Source: Isosphaeraceae bacterium (GTDB lineage: Bacteria; Planctomycetota; Planctomycetia; Isosphaerales; Isosphaeraceae). Taken from it: a DNA stretch of 64,000 bases. Numbering within the stretch: the first letter of the stretch is position 1; the number at the start of each line of letters is the position of its first letter. A model generated the notes under the pieces. The model saw nothing but the letters and a program-made list of their open reading frames with translations, was not told the origin of the DNA and ran no database searches. The translations under genes and the position numbers were made by a program. The stretch is from positions 1 to 64,000 of the forward strand of contig JAJPJC010000144.1 of assembly GCA_021324445.1 (NCBI GenBank), given 5' to 3'. Below are positions 23,939 through 33,800 of this stretch, one piece after another.

Positions 23939-25240
23939 CCCCGTTTCGCCGGAGTCCACCCCTGCGAGGTCCTCCCGCCCATCGGCCGCGGAGTGCTCCG
24001 CGCGTTGATGCGGAATCGCACTCCTGGCCGGAGCCCCCAGGATGTGCCGATCGTCAGCGCGAGACACTCCCTCGGTCGGGAGGGCCGTCGGACGTTGATG
24101 GGCGTCCTTGAGCCGAAGGAACGGCGTCTCGTAGTAACGATAGCTCACCTCGGCCATGATCCAGGAGAACAGCAACACCAGAACGAACTGGTCGAGCGGG
24201 AACCGCCACCCGGTGCTGGCCAGCAACGCCAGAGCGCCGTGGCATGCGATCATATGATAAAGGTAGATTCCGTAGCTGATGACGCCGATCCTGGCCACCG
24301 GGGCGAAGCGGAGGAGGCCGCGCAGCCAGTGGTCTTCCCGCACCACGCAGCTCGCCAGGAACACCATCATCAGGAGCTGGATGCTCAGGCGCGGCCAGCC
24401 GGCGAGCTTGGGCGGTACCACGTTGCAAGTCAGCACCAGAGCCGCCAGCACGACGAGCGACATCCAGGGGGGAAAGAGAATCCGCGCGACACGCCGGTAC
24501 CCCAGGGGCGAATGGAGGACATGGGCCAGGAGCACGCCGAGGCAGATCGGCGTGTAGGTGATCCCCCTCATCCCTGAGGCGGTCAAGACGTCCCACCAAC
24601 CGCCACTCCCCGGGTGTGCCGACGCGAAATTCACCACCTGGTTGACTGCAATCACCACCAGCAAGATCCCCACCGCCGAACGACTCAGCCACTTCTCGAT
24701 CGGCGGCCACAGGAGGTAGAACTGCTCCTCCATGGCCAACGACCAGGCGATGAACATGAGGGTCGCCGGACGGATCCAGTTCGTGAGATAGGTCACGTAG
24801 AACGGCAAGTCCTTGAAGAAGCTCTGCGCTGTGCTCCCGTGGGGCCGCAGCCAGCAGAACAGGGTCAGTGCTGCCAGCAAACCATAATAGACGGGGAAGA
24901 TCCGCAAGCCTCGCCGGAGGTAGAACCGTCGCAGGGAGATCTCACCCAGCCAATCCCGCTCTCTCAGCAGCAGCGTCACGATCAAGAAGCCGCTCAGGAC
25001 GAAGAACATATCGACGCCCAGGAATCCCAGGTAGCTGGCGGGGAGCCAGGCGTACCCGTCCGTGCTGTGATGCCAGAGGACCACGAGGATGCTCAGGCAG
25101 CGAATCCCGTCCAGCGACCCGAAGACGCGGCGCGCCCGAAAGTTCTCGTACGCTGGATCCGATATTCCCGGTTTCGTCTTCACTGGGGCCTCGAGTCCGA
25201 CGCGAGGGTCGAGGTACGAGCCCGTCCCGGCCGTGCCCAT
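23669..25240 (-). CDS. Membrane acyltransferase 3 family protein (OafA/YrhL-like)
   Basis: A 523-residue polytopic inner-membrane O-acyltransferase. It opens the family way with GSLDGIRCLSILVVLWHHS (catalytic His pair), then GVDMFFVLSGFLIVTLLL, RRGLRIFPVYYGL and about ten hydrophobic spans, ending with RYYETPFLRLKD near residue 390. In the family it transfers acetyl or other acyl groups to extracellular sugars. The last 130 or so residues are hydrophilic, rich in Arg, Ala, Gly and His, unlike the family. Their final 89 are encoded antisense to mgdD. This suggests that a stop near 24070 was lost or frameshifted, or that a real convergent overlap exists. ATG 25240 is chosen; GTG 25243 is in frame. 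Confidence 0.8.
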   Translation of the reverse strand: MGTAGTGSYLDPRVGLEAPVKTKPGISDPAYENFRARRVFGSLDGIRCLSILVVLWHHSTDGYAWLPASYLGFLGVDMFFVLSGFLIVTLLLRERDWLGEISLRRFYLRRGLRIFPVYYGLLAALTLFCWLRPHGSTAQSFFKDLPFYVTYLTNWIRPATLMFIAWSLAMEEQFYLLWPPIEKWLSRSAVGILLVVIAVNQVVNFASAHPGSGGWWDVLTASGMRGITYTPICLGVLLAHVLHSPLGYRRVARILFPPWMSLVVLAALVLTCNVVPPKLAGWPRLSIQLLMMVFLASCVVREDHWLRGLLRFAPVARIGVISYGIYLYHMIACHGALALLASTGWRFPLDQFVLVLLFSWIMAEVSYRYYETPFLRLKDAHQRPTALPTEGVSRADDRHILGAPARSAIPHQRAEHSAADGREDLAGVDSGETGLHLWEEPGQTHGVAATLTRDLQQGLPEMRAIGPIGPELVNRLAVEGAVQDPGRDTRDASHDQPHRRIGAGTRTEPGLAEVVAAGLQEYG

Positions 25241-25731
25241 CACTCGATCGGCACCGTCGCGGTGGGGATTGCGGTCTGGCGCACCAGACTACTCCAATCC
25301 CACAGAGCAATTCGACATCCTTGGTTGTCATGGTGTTTCTTTTCAACTTGCATCCTTCTATTTAAGGTACTGCTGTGCGATGTAATACCGTTTCAAGCAC
25401 TCGACCCGGCCATTTAAAAGACATCGGTGTGTACGAGAGCGGCGCAGGGTGAGGCAGCTTCCCGGGGGCGGCTGCCTGACGTTTCGATGGGGGGGCTGTT
25501 CCCGAAGCCTCGTCAGTCGGCTCCTGTGGCCGTTCCGGCCGCTTGGGAAGTGGGGCGGCGTCGCAGCCCCAGGGGGGTTGCCCTGGGCCGATTACCGTGA
25601 TCGGCTTCACCGGGGGATCGGCATCGGTCGCACGACTCTGAGCAAGGAGTGACCGCCGCACTGCGGTGAAGTGGAAGCCGAACCAACCAGCCGTTGCGGG
25701 CGACGCCGATTGCCGTTTCTCGAACCCCGGA
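25241..25731. other. Intergenic space upstream of the acyltransferase, no gene supported
   Basis: About 490 bases between the acyltransferase start and the sulfatase stop. Bases 25317-25430 are AT-richer than the surroundings and could hold the acyltransferase promoter, but no pair of hexamers with proper spacing was convincing. Short open frames here have no recognisable domain and atypical composition. I see nothing else. Confidence 0.5.
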
Positions 25732-27327
25732 TCATGGCGAAACCGCGATCGCGGCGAACTCATCATGGTGCTGCTGCCATCGGCGTGCCAGCTCGCGGAC
25801 GCGCTCCGGGTGCTTGCGCGCGAGGTCATGGGTCTCGGTGCGATCCGTCGCGAGGTCGTAGAGTTCCCACGGCCCATCTCGACTGGCGACGAGCTTCCAG
25901 TCCCCCACCCGGATGGCCCGGTTGCCTTCGTGCTCCCACCAGAGGTCGTCATGCGGGACCGTGCCGTCGCGGGCGAAGGCCGGCACGAGGCTCTTACCGG
26001 GCGGCGCCGGGACTGGTGGGCCAGCCCCCGCGTCGAGGCGCGGCGCGCCCGCGACGTCTCGGAGGGTCGGCACCAGGTCGATGACGTGGCCGGGGTTGTG
26101 CCGCAGCTCGCCGCGGGCCGTCAGGCCCCTGGGCCAGTGGACGATCAAGGGCGTCGCGATGCCTCCTTCGTGCACCCAGGTCTTGTGACGGCGGAACGGC
26201 GTGTTGGCCACGGTGGACCAGCCTGGGCCCAGGCAGAGGTGCGATGCCGCCGAGCCGGCAGGCGCCGCCGGGTCGTGACCGTCGTCACGGACCATGATCT
26301 CCGCGCTGGCCCCATTATCCGAGAGGAAGACGATCAACGTGTCCTCAAAGGCGCCCATCGCGCGGAGCTGCGCCAGGACCCGGCCGATCTCCTGATCCAT
26401 CCGGTCGACCATCGCGGCGTGAATCGCCATCTTCGTCGCCTGGAACCCGCGCTGGAACTCGGTCAGGTCGCTCCAAGGAATGGGACGATTAACCTCGCCG
26501 GGTCCCAGCACCTTCAGGGCGTCCGGGAAGGGGTAAGGGGGGCCGACCTGGCGCTCCACGGCCGAGAGCGGGCCGCTGACCAGGCCCAGCTCCTGGATCC
26601 GCTTCCAGCGCTGGGCGCGGACCACCTCCCAGCCTTCACGATATCGCCCGCGGTAAGGGGCAATATCCTCCGGCCGCGCCTGCAAGGGGAAATGCGGCGC
26701 GTTGAAGGCGAGATACAGGAAAAACGGCTGCTCGCCGTGCCGCACCGCATGCTCCTTGAGGTACGTGATGGCGTGATCGGCGATGGCGATCGTCGTGTAG
26801 TATCCGGCCCCTGGCTCGACCGGCGGCAGCTTGCGGTCGTCCTCGAAGAGCACGCGCGGGTGGAAGTAGCGACCGAGGTCCTCCAGGTGGTAGGAGCGGT
26901 CGAACCCGTTGGCCAGCGGCATGCCGTCGACGTGCCACTTGCCTGCGTGATACGACCGATAGCCGAGCGGCCGGAGCATTTCCGGCAGCAGCTTGGCCCA
27001 CTTCGGTCGGGTCCCTTTGCCGCCGCTCGGCACGCCTGGTACGACGTCGCGCCGGACCTGCTGGGCATAGTAGCCCGTGAGCACGGCCGCGCGCGACGGC
27101 CAGCACCGCGCCGTGTTATAGAACTGGGTGAACCGTAACCCGCCGGCGGCCAGCCCATCCAGATGCGGCGTCCGGATCTCGCCGCCGTAGCAACCCAGGT
27201 CCGAGTAACCCAGGTCATCGGCCAGGATCATGACGATGTTGGGCCGCCTCGGTTGTTGCCTCGCCAGCAGGGACGCGCCGGGCAAGACGGTCGCGAGGAC
27301 CGTGATCGTGGCAAAGGCGGTCGTCAT
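25732..27327 (-). CDS. Secreted sulfatase (CxPSR type)
   Basis: A 531-residue type I sulfatase/arylsulfatase with a signal peptide (TTAFATITVLATVLPGASLLA). The metal site NIVMILADDLGYSDLGCYG is followed by NTARCWPSRAAVLTG. Cys75 in CWPSR is the residue converted to formylglycine. Later come AGKWHVDG, LYLAFNAPHFPLQ and FLSDNGAS, all sulfatase landmarks. The enzyme cleaves sulfate esters, probably from polysaccharides. ATG 27327 has GAGGAAC upstream. It diverges from the thioredoxin-like gene. Planctomycetes carry many such enzymes, and the natural substrate cannot be read from sequence. Activation needs a formylglycine-generating enzyme; the FGE-like domain at 30846-36197 belongs to a kinase fusion and is not obviously that enzyme. 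Confidence 0.9.
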   Translation of the reverse strand: MTTAFATITVLATVLPGASLLARQQPRRPNIVMILADDLGYSDLGCYGGEIRTPHLDGLAAGGLRFTQFYNTARCWPSRAAVLTGYYAQQVRRDVVPGVPSGGKGTRPKWAKLLPEMLRPLGYRSYHAGKWHVDGMPLANGFDRSYHLEDLGRYFHPRVLFEDDRKLPPVEPGAGYYTTIAIADHAITYLKEHAVRHGEQPFFLYLAFNAPHFPLQARPEDIAPYRGRYREGWEVVRAQRWKRIQELGLVSGPLSAVERQVGPPYPFPDALKVLGPGEVNRPIPWSDLTEFQRGFQATKMAIHAAMVDRMDQEIGRVLAQLRAMGAFEDTLIVFLSDNGASAEIMVRDDGHDPAAPAGSAASHLCLGPGWSTVANTPFRRHKTWVHEGGIATPLIVHWPRGLTARGELRHNPGHVIDLVPTLRDVAGAPRLDAGAGPPVPAPPGKSLVPAFARDGTVPHDDLWWEHEGNRAIRVGDWKLVASRDGPWELYDLATDRTETHDLARKHPERVRELARRWQQHHDEFAAIAVSP

Positions 27328-27477
27328 GGACTCGTTCCTCTTCGAGCTCCCAGGGGATCGGAACATCCGGATTATACACGATGGGCCGACGTCTCCGGGC
27401 CCCGTGGCAGGCGGCCATTGCTTTTGCGGGCGTGGTTCGCCAGGATCGAGGGGAGTCCTGGCCGAGGGAGTTGGGCG

Positions 27478-27804
27478 ATGTCCTTGCAAGACGAATCCGA
27501 TCGAGAACCAACCCGGGAGGAGATCGACCGGACGAAGGGGCCGGTCGTGCTGGAGTTCGGCGCGAGCTGGTGCCCATTCTGCCAGGCGCTGGCCCCGAAG
27601 CTGGCCGAGCTCCTGCGGGATTATCCCGGAGTGCGGCACATCCAGGTCCAGGACGGGCCGGGTCAGCCGCTGGGGCGGTCGTTCCGGGTGAAGCTCTGGC
27701 CCAACCTGGTCTTCCTCCGCGACGGTGCGGTCATCAAGCAACTGGCCCGGCCAGACGTGGAGGAGGTCCGCCAAGGACTGGAAGCGATCGTCGGCGCGGG
27801 ATGA
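27478..27804 (+). CDS. Thioredoxin-like protein
   Basis: A 108-residue protein with a thioredoxin fold: PVVLEFGASWCPFCQALAPK carries the redox pair Cys-Pro-Phe-Cys. A later cis-Pro context RVKLWPNLVFLRDG, with Pro before the beta-strand, completes the active site. No signal peptide was seen, so it is cytosolic. ATG 27478 is preceded by GAGGGAG. It may reduce disulfides or peroxidases; partners are unknown. The first residues up to EIDRTKGP are an acidic extension. Confidence 0.88.
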   Translation: MSLQDESDREPTREEIDRTKGPVVLEFGASWCPFCQALAPKLAELLRDYPGVRHIQVQDGPGQPLGRSFRVKLWPNLVFLRDGAVIKQLARPDVEEVRQGLEAIVGAG

Positions 27805-27836
27805 GCGGCCAGCCTATCAGGCTGGCAGGCCCACGG

Positions 27837-28922
27837 TCAAGGCTCGCCGCCGGCGAACCGGCGGGCCCGCCGCGTCCCCTGGGCCCGGGCCATCGGCCAG
27901 AGCGTGCTCGTGTCGCCGATGTGCTGGACCAGGCTCGGGGTCGGGAGCCAGACGGGGATCCCGCGGCGATCGGCCCAGGAGCTGATTACTCCGCCGATCG
28001 CCGTGGCCGTCGCCTCGTCCGCGTGCCACCGATGTTCGATGACGTCGCGATCGCCGAGGAAGGCCTTGGCCAGATCCCGAGGGAAGACCAGGGCCACCGG
28101 CCCGCTCCTGACCTGGCCCGCGCTGGGATGCCAACCCGGCTCGATCGCGGTGTCGGCGTCGCTGCAGTACAACGACACCAGGCACGACGTGCGACCCGGC
28201 CAGAGGACCGCTTCCAGGTACGAGGTCAGGGGCTCGCGATCGGCGAACAGGGCGTCGTCCTGGACCAAAAGGTATGCGTCGGCGCGGGGATGGCGGAGCA
28301 GCAGCTCCGCCAGGGCGAGGTAATAGTTGGGCCACGCCCCGATCCGCTCGTCGCGGAGCGTGCACGGCAACCGGTCGAACGGCTCCGGGACACGGACGGC
28401 CGCGTCGATGAACAGGTGCGGCCGCTCCCAGCCGGCGCGGGCCAGGCTCTCCAAGCAGGTCGGCAGCACCGGCTGGACCCTCGGGGCCGTGGTGACCCCG
28501 ACCGCCCAGCCGCGCACCCGCCGGCCATGCCGCGAACCCGGCGGCGGGACCAGCGCGGCCAGGGGCCGCACACCGGCGCCGGCGGCCGGGACGGTCGTCA
28601 TCGGTTCGGCATAGACGATCTCGAGGCGCTCGCGCGCCCTCGCGGCCACCGACCGGAGCCGGTCGGCCTCGTCGCCGTGGGGCAGCGTCTCCGCCAGGCG
28701 CAACGCCCTCGAATAGAGCAATGAGGCCACGACCGGGTTCGGTTCCCCACGTGATGGAGGCGACCCCTCGCAGCAGGATTCGCACACGCCCCGCCCGACG
28801 AGGCAACCGCCGGCTCCCACGGCGCCGAGAGCTTCCTCGAGCAGCCCGCACCGGGCGATCTCAACGCCCCCGGGACCGGTCAGGACCACGGCGTGCCGGT
28901 AGGGGCAGTCCGCGACGCTCAT
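27837..28922 (-). CDS. Glycosyltransferase-like protein with N-terminal Cys/NPV module
   Basis: A 361-residue protein. The first 60-70 residues contain CPYRH, CGLL, GVCESCCEG and then NPVVASLLYSRA. This module is shared with the next gene upstream. From about residue 140 it looks like a GT-A type transferase: GWAVGVTTAPR, PTCLESLARAGWERPHLFID, LVQDDALF (DxD-like acidic pair) and a C-terminal EHRWHADEATATAIGGV with PSLVQHIG. It likely moves a sugar from a nucleotide donor. ATG 28922 was chosen over GTG 28976 because GAGG precedes it and the Cys motif starts soon after. It follows the GT-B gene closely and is probably co-transcribed with it. Confidence 0.72.
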   Translation of the reverse strand: MSVADCPYRHAVVLTGPGGVEIARCGLLEEALGAVGAGGCLVGRGVCESCCEGSPPSRGEPNPVVASLLYSRALRLAETLPHGDEADRLRSVAARARERLEIVYAEPMTTVPAAGAGVRPLAALVPPPGSRHGRRVRGWAVGVTTAPRVQPVLPTCLESLARAGWERPHLFIDAAVRVPEPFDRLPCTLRDERIGAWPNYYLALAELLLRHPRADAYLLVQDDALFADREPLTSYLEAVLWPGRTSCLVSLYCSDADTAIEPGWHPSAGQVRSGPVALVFPRDLAKAFLGDRDVIEHRWHADEATATAIGGVISSWADRRGIPVWLPTPSLVQHIGDTSTLWPMARAQGTRRARRFAGGEP

Positions 28923-28980
28923 CGGCCCGAACCCTCGAGGCTTCACGACCCACGCCCCCTCTCCCCGCAGCCTCACTGGC

Positions 28981-30393
28981 TCACCGGGCCAGCACCTGGA
29001 TCAATCGGGGTAATGCATTCTCCCACGAGTGTTCCGTCTCGATGAACGAGCGGGCGGATGCACTCGCCGCGGCGATGTCGGTCCGGTACAACGTTTCCAA
29101 GCTGGCGGCAAGGTCTTCGGGCGTAACGTTGTGGGAGGTCAGCGCGTGCCGCCCCAGGATCGACACCAGCTCCGTCTCGGGCGCGGGGACGGCACGGAGG
29201 GGCCGGTATTCATTCATCGGCGGCGCGTCGGTGGTGACCAGGGGGAGGCCCGCCGCCTGGCACTCGAGCATCGACAAGCCCAGCCCTTCCCAGCGGCTCG
29301 GCTGAACGCAGACGTCGGCCTCGTCGTACAGTCGTTCGTTGCTCGCCGGCGGCAGGCGCAGCTCGACGTTCTCAGGGATCGGCAGCGTGGGCCGTTCCTG
29401 CGAGTAGACCAGGAACGGAATGGGCCGGAGCAGCCCAGCGGCCGCGAGGAGGATCTCCATCCCCTTCCGGCGGTATTGCGCCGGCGTCCCATCGTCCCGG
29501 AAGGCGCCGCAGCCCCCCGTCCCGTTCACGAACAGGAACCGCTCACACCGCCTGCGCATCCGGAAGCGGAACCGGCCCGTATCGATCGGCCAGGGGAGGT
29601 ACGCCACGTCCCACCGAAAGTGGAAGCGCCGCTTCCAGTCGCCGAGGAGCTCATATGCGAATCGCGTCGGGCAGATCATCAGGTCACACAGGGACACCCA
29701 ATCGGCCTCGAGGTCGGTCAGCTCCCACATCGGCACGCAGGCGACCCGGATCCCCAGCTCCCGTGCACACTGGGCCAAGCGGGGAAAGTAAGGGAATTCG
29801 GCGAACAGGACGCATTCGAGCCCGCGCAACCACGTCTTGATCTGGGCCGTCTCGAGCTCGAGTCGGACTGCGTCGATCCGGGTCAGAGTCCGAGGGGGAT
29901 CCAGAGACGGGTAGACCGAGTGCTTGGGGACCAGCCATTTGGCTATCGGCAGATGGGTCGCAAGGTCGCGGTTGATGTAGCCGAGGCCGGTGGCCGTATT
30001 CCAGCCAACCAGGCCGACCTGGCCCAGGGCCTTGGCCGGGGAGCCGTCCTTGCCTCGTCCAGCGACGCTGACGTCGTCGCGCACCAGCTCGAGCTGATCG
30101 AGCACGAACCGTTGGGATCGGACCGCCTCTTCCCGCTCGCGCCAGGTCGCGCCCCCATCCGCCGCGATCTGGTTCGCCCCCTGGTAGACCAGCGACGCGA
30201 TGACCGGGTTGAGGCGCGTCGGCGACGGGAGTGGGTAACCGCAACACTCGCGGCAGGTCTCCGGCGTGACCCGCCCGGCATCCTCGCGCGCCGTCCCCAG
30301 GATCTGCTGCACCAGGACACAGGTGAACGCCGCGCGATCACTCTCGCGGAGCCACGGCCGCCGGAGCTCGCACCGCTCGGGATCGCGATCCAT
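28981..30393 (-). CDS. GT4-like glycosyltransferase with N-terminal Cys/NPV module
   Basis: A 470-residue protein. Its N-terminal module has ETCRECCGY and NPVIASLVYQGA, closely matching the downstream gene. The rest is a GT-B fold transferase: GLGYINRDLATHLPIAKWL near residue 125, RFLFVNGTGGCGAFR, RKGMEILLAAAGLL, VYSQERP, and the donor site DVCVQPSRWEGLGLSMLECQ with E-x7-E-like acidic residues. It transfers sugars to an unknown acceptor. ATG 30393 follows GAGGGAGAGGGAG. It is the first gene of the pair. No signal peptide is visible, so it acts in the cytosol. Confidence 0.85.
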   Translation of the reverse strand: MDRDPERCELRRPWLRESDRAAFTCVLVQQILGTAREDAGRVTPETCRECCGYPLPSPTRLNPVIASLVYQGANQIAADGGATWREREEAVRSQRFVLDQLELVRDDVSVAGRGKDGSPAKALGQVGLVGWNTATGLGYINRDLATHLPIAKWLVPKHSVYPSLDPPRTLTRIDAVRLELETAQIKTWLRGLECVLFAEFPYFPRLAQCARELGIRVACVPMWELTDLEADWVSLCDLMICPTRFAYELLGDWKRRFHFRWDVAYLPWPIDTGRFRFRMRRRCERFLFVNGTGGCGAFRDDGTPAQYRRKGMEILLAAAGLLRPIPFLVYSQERPTLPIPENVELRLPPASNERLYDEADVCVQPSRWEGLGLSMLECQAAGLPLVTTDAPPMNEYRPLRAVPAPETELVSILGRHALTSHNVTPEDLAASLETLYRTDIAAASASARSFIETEHSWENALPRLIQVLAR

Positions 30394-30448
30394 GGGGGCT
30401 CCCTCTCCCTCGGTGGGCCTCACGCCGCGGTACGGCGTTCGACCCACT

Positions 30449-30769
30449 CTACTTGGGCGGGCATTCTTTGCGGACGACCTGCCCCTCATAGCTCCCCGGC
30501 TTCCCGGGGGGAGGCCCACACTCGCAGCCGGGCTGACCGCAATGAGCCAGTAACGTCCACTTCCCCTGCTCGTAGCACCAGATCGAGAACCCCGCAATGT
30601 GCTTGATCGCGAACCCGCAATGCCGATCTCCCGTCCTCACGACGAACGCACAACTGGCGTAGTGTTGATACGCCTTGCGGGCCCACCGGAGATTCCGCGC
30701 GATGTCGATCAGGACTCCCAGGATCCCCAGGAGGACGAGGACCGTGACTACCATGAACGCGCTGAGCAT
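30449..30769 (-). CDS. Small single-span membrane protein, Cys-rich tail
   Basis: A 106-residue protein. One transmembrane helix is at residues 3-24 (SAFMVVTVLVLLGILGVLID). A soluble part of about 80 residues with seven Cys follows (YASCAFV, RHCGFAIKHI, WCYEQ, CGQPGCECGPPPGKPG). ATG 30769 has GGGAG at 5 bases. The Cys pairs could hold a metal or disulfides. It lies between the GT-B gene and the giant kinase on the same strand. Function unknown. Confidence 0.65.
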   Translation of the reverse strand: MLSAFMVVTVLVLLGILGVLIDIARNLRWARKAYQHYASCAFVVRTGDRHCGFAIKHIAGFSIWCYEQGKWTLLAHCGQPGCECGPPPGKPGSYEGQVVRKECPPK

Positions 30770-30789
30770 CGATCTCCCCCCAACACGTA

Positions 30790-30811
30790 GGACGGGTCTC
30801 CCGACCCGTCC
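30790..30811. repeat. Short perfect hairpin with GTC-TCCC-GAC core
   Basis: Nine-base arms 30790-30798 and 30803-30811 around the loop TCCC. The same core GTCTCCCGAC recurs in the hairpin at 48669-48694. It sits at the 3' end of the giant kinase gene and may terminate its transcript. Confidence 0.65.
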
Positions 30812-30845
30812 CGACGGCTCGGAAGAGCCATCCTCCCTGTGCAAG

Positions 30846-33800
30846 TTACCGACCGTGGTAATCGTTGACGGTCCTGGCCAATCGCAGTCCGACGAAACTA
30901 TTCTTGACATCGCACGACAGGCTGGTGATCTTCGCGGAGCGGATCTCGCTGGGCGTATGCCGATATCCCCCGCCGCGGAGCACCCGCTTGTCGACGGCGC
31001 CCGGTCGAAACTGATCGTCAGGGACCGGGGCCACGATCTTGCCGGCGTCGATCGTCCTCGGCGCGGTGTGGCACCACTCGAGGACATTCCCGTAGACGTC
31101 GAACAGCCCCCACGGGTTGGGTTTGAGGAGTCCTACGGGCCGGAGGTGATCGTCGGCGTTCTTGGTGAACCAGGCGTACTCGCCCAAGATCGACTCATCG
31201 TCGCCGAAGAATCGGCTGGTCACGGTACCCGCCCGGCAAGTGTACTCCCACTCGGCCTCGGTCGGCAACCGGTACCCGGTGCGGGAGAAGAAATCGTCGG
31301 GGAGCCTCATGTCCGGGCCGATCGCTTCGGGGTAGCACTGCTGGCTCTCCGGCAGGCCCTCTTGCTTCGTGAGCCAGCGACAGTACCGGACCGCGTCGTA
31401 CCAGGTCACCCAACCGACCGGGGACCGAGGGTAGCGGCTCACGTCCCCGGACTGCACGAAGTCCGGCTGGAAACGGCGAAACTGCTCGATCGTCACTTCG
31501 TGGGCGGCGATGGCGAAGCTGCGGTCGATGAGGCGGGTGTGGCGGGTCTCCAGATGATCGCGCCGCGGCTCCGATTCGGGCGAGCCCATCTCGAAAACCA
31601 CCGGCCCGCGGAAGACCACCAGGGTCTGACCCTGCCGGTTGACGTACCAGTTCCCCAGGGGCGGCCGCCCCTCCAGCTTTTTCTGAAGCTCGCTCAATTC
31701 CGCGGTCCGATCCCACTTCCTCAGGAGCCACTCCGCGCCCGCATGGACCCCCGCATCCGGGTCGTGCTCGTAGAGCCGGCGGCACTCGGCGAGGATGGTG
31801 GACCGCTCCGACTCCGTCAGGCGTTCCTTGGGGAAGCTGCCCAGCGCCTGCAGGACGGCCTGCCGTACGGCCGGCTCCCGAGGCGCCTCCAACCCCGTGA
31901 TGAGGCTGGAGGGCGCCGCGGCCCGGCAGAGCCGGTGGATGAGCCGGGTCCGCATGGCGGGGTCCGGCGCCTGTCGAAGGAGCGGCCAGACCGCGTCCCA
32001 GCGCCCGAGATGCGCCAGCGTGAGGGCGACGTTGGCCGCCCGTTCCGGGCCGTGCGGTTCGGGGCCGGGCTGGTCCAGCACGCGGCGCATCCGGGCGGCG
32101 AACCCATCCGGATCCTGGGCGACCAGCCGGAAGAGGATCGCTCGCTGGTTGTCGTCCCCCTCGAGCAGGATCTCGGCCAGCCGCTCCGGCCGGTCCCGGC
32201 CCAGCACCGCCAGTGCCGAGGTGGCGATCAGCCGCTGCTCCTCGGGCCGGTTGTGATCCAGGCCGGCGCGCGCCAGGGGGTCGACGAGCACGCGGCCGAC
32301 CGGCTCGAGCAGGTCGACCCAGCCGGTGAGCCGGAGCGGGTCCTTTTCCTCCAGGAGGGCGTGGGCCACGCCCGCCGCCACGACGGTCCACCGCGGGTTG
32401 GCCGGGTCGCTCCGGGCGAGCGCGCAGGCGAACCGGCATCGCGCCGCCGGGTCGAGATCCGCCTCGCCGAGCCGGGCCCAGAGCCGAGGGCCGAGCTGGT
32501 CGTGCCACCGCTGCACCTGGTCCCACGCGATCCGCAACTGCTGGGGGCTGGACGTGGCCAGGTCGTCGAGGAGACCCGCCGCGGTGGCCTCGTCGTAGGG
32601 CGCCATCGCCAGGCGAGCCCTCAGCCGCTGGGGCGAAGGACGAGACGAATCGTGGGCGATCCGGCTGACTTCCTCCCACCACGCCGACCGGTCTTCGCCC
32701 AGGAGCGGCAGGATGCCGGAGAGCCGATCCCACTCCGCGACCAAGAGCTGAGAGACCAGCGCACGGGCCTCGACTTGCCGCCGGCGGAGCTCGGCCCACG
32801 CGACCGTTGCCCCGAGGGCGGTCGCCGCCGCCACGATCAGCAGGCCGGTCCACGCTATGCGGGCCGAATACTTCCGGGACGCGGCGGCCATCATATGCCG
32901 CTGGGGAGCGGTCCAGCTCCGGCGGTCGGTCAGGAGCCGGATGCGGAACCACTCTCCCAACGTGGGCAGGTAGCGATTCTCCGGCTTGGCGGCCCAGAGC
33001 GCCGCAGATTCCTCCAGCGTCAGCTCGGCCCGGCCCTTGGAGGTCTCGCGCCGCTTGCGAGTCAGCCAGTCGCGCAGCGAGTGGACCAGGTAGTCGTGCG
33101 TCAGTTGGTAATGCCGCTGGGCCGCCGGCACCGACCCGGGCCGCTCCGCGCGGCCGGCGAGCCCTTCCGGCTCGGTGGGCGTGATCAAGCGGAGCTCGGT
33201 GTCGAGGATGCGGATCAGATCGTCGAAGTCGGCGGGGCGATGAGCATAGCCCGAGGCGCCGCGCAGGTCGGCTTCCGGTCGCATCTGGCCCTTGATGTCG
33301 GTCCCGCTCGCGGGGAGGAGGGCCCGGAGCACGCCCCGCGCCGCCTCCTGGTGCAAGCGATGCGCGGGGGGGGCCGTCGGGGCACTGAAGGTCTCCTCAA
33401 GGAACGTCACCCCGACCCCCTGCGTGCCGCCCACCGCCCGCAGGGTCGCCGGCGTCCACGACTTCCCCTTGACCATCTCGGCGAACAGCGCCAGGCGGAC
33501 CGGGATGATCTTCCCATCCTGGGCCAGGCCGGCGATGGACCGGTCGAGGAACGCCCGGTGCTCGGGACCGAGCTTCGAGCTCTGCGCCGGCAGCGCCCCG
33601 TAAGCCTGACCGAATGCCGTAAGGACGACCCGCGCGTGGGGGGGATCGAACAGGTCGACCAGGGCGCTGTTCTCCCCCTCGACGAGCCGGACCTCCAGGT
33701 CGCGCATGAACCGGCTGGAGGCCAACCAGAAGTCGTCGCGTACCAGGATGAGGGCCTGCACGTGTTCGCCGTCGCACTGGCGGAGGGCGTCGACCAACTC

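Noticed and set aside
30846-31610. Diversity-generating retroelement at the FGE-like domain
   Set aside because: No reverse transcriptase or template repeat is in the window, so it stays as a question in the findings.
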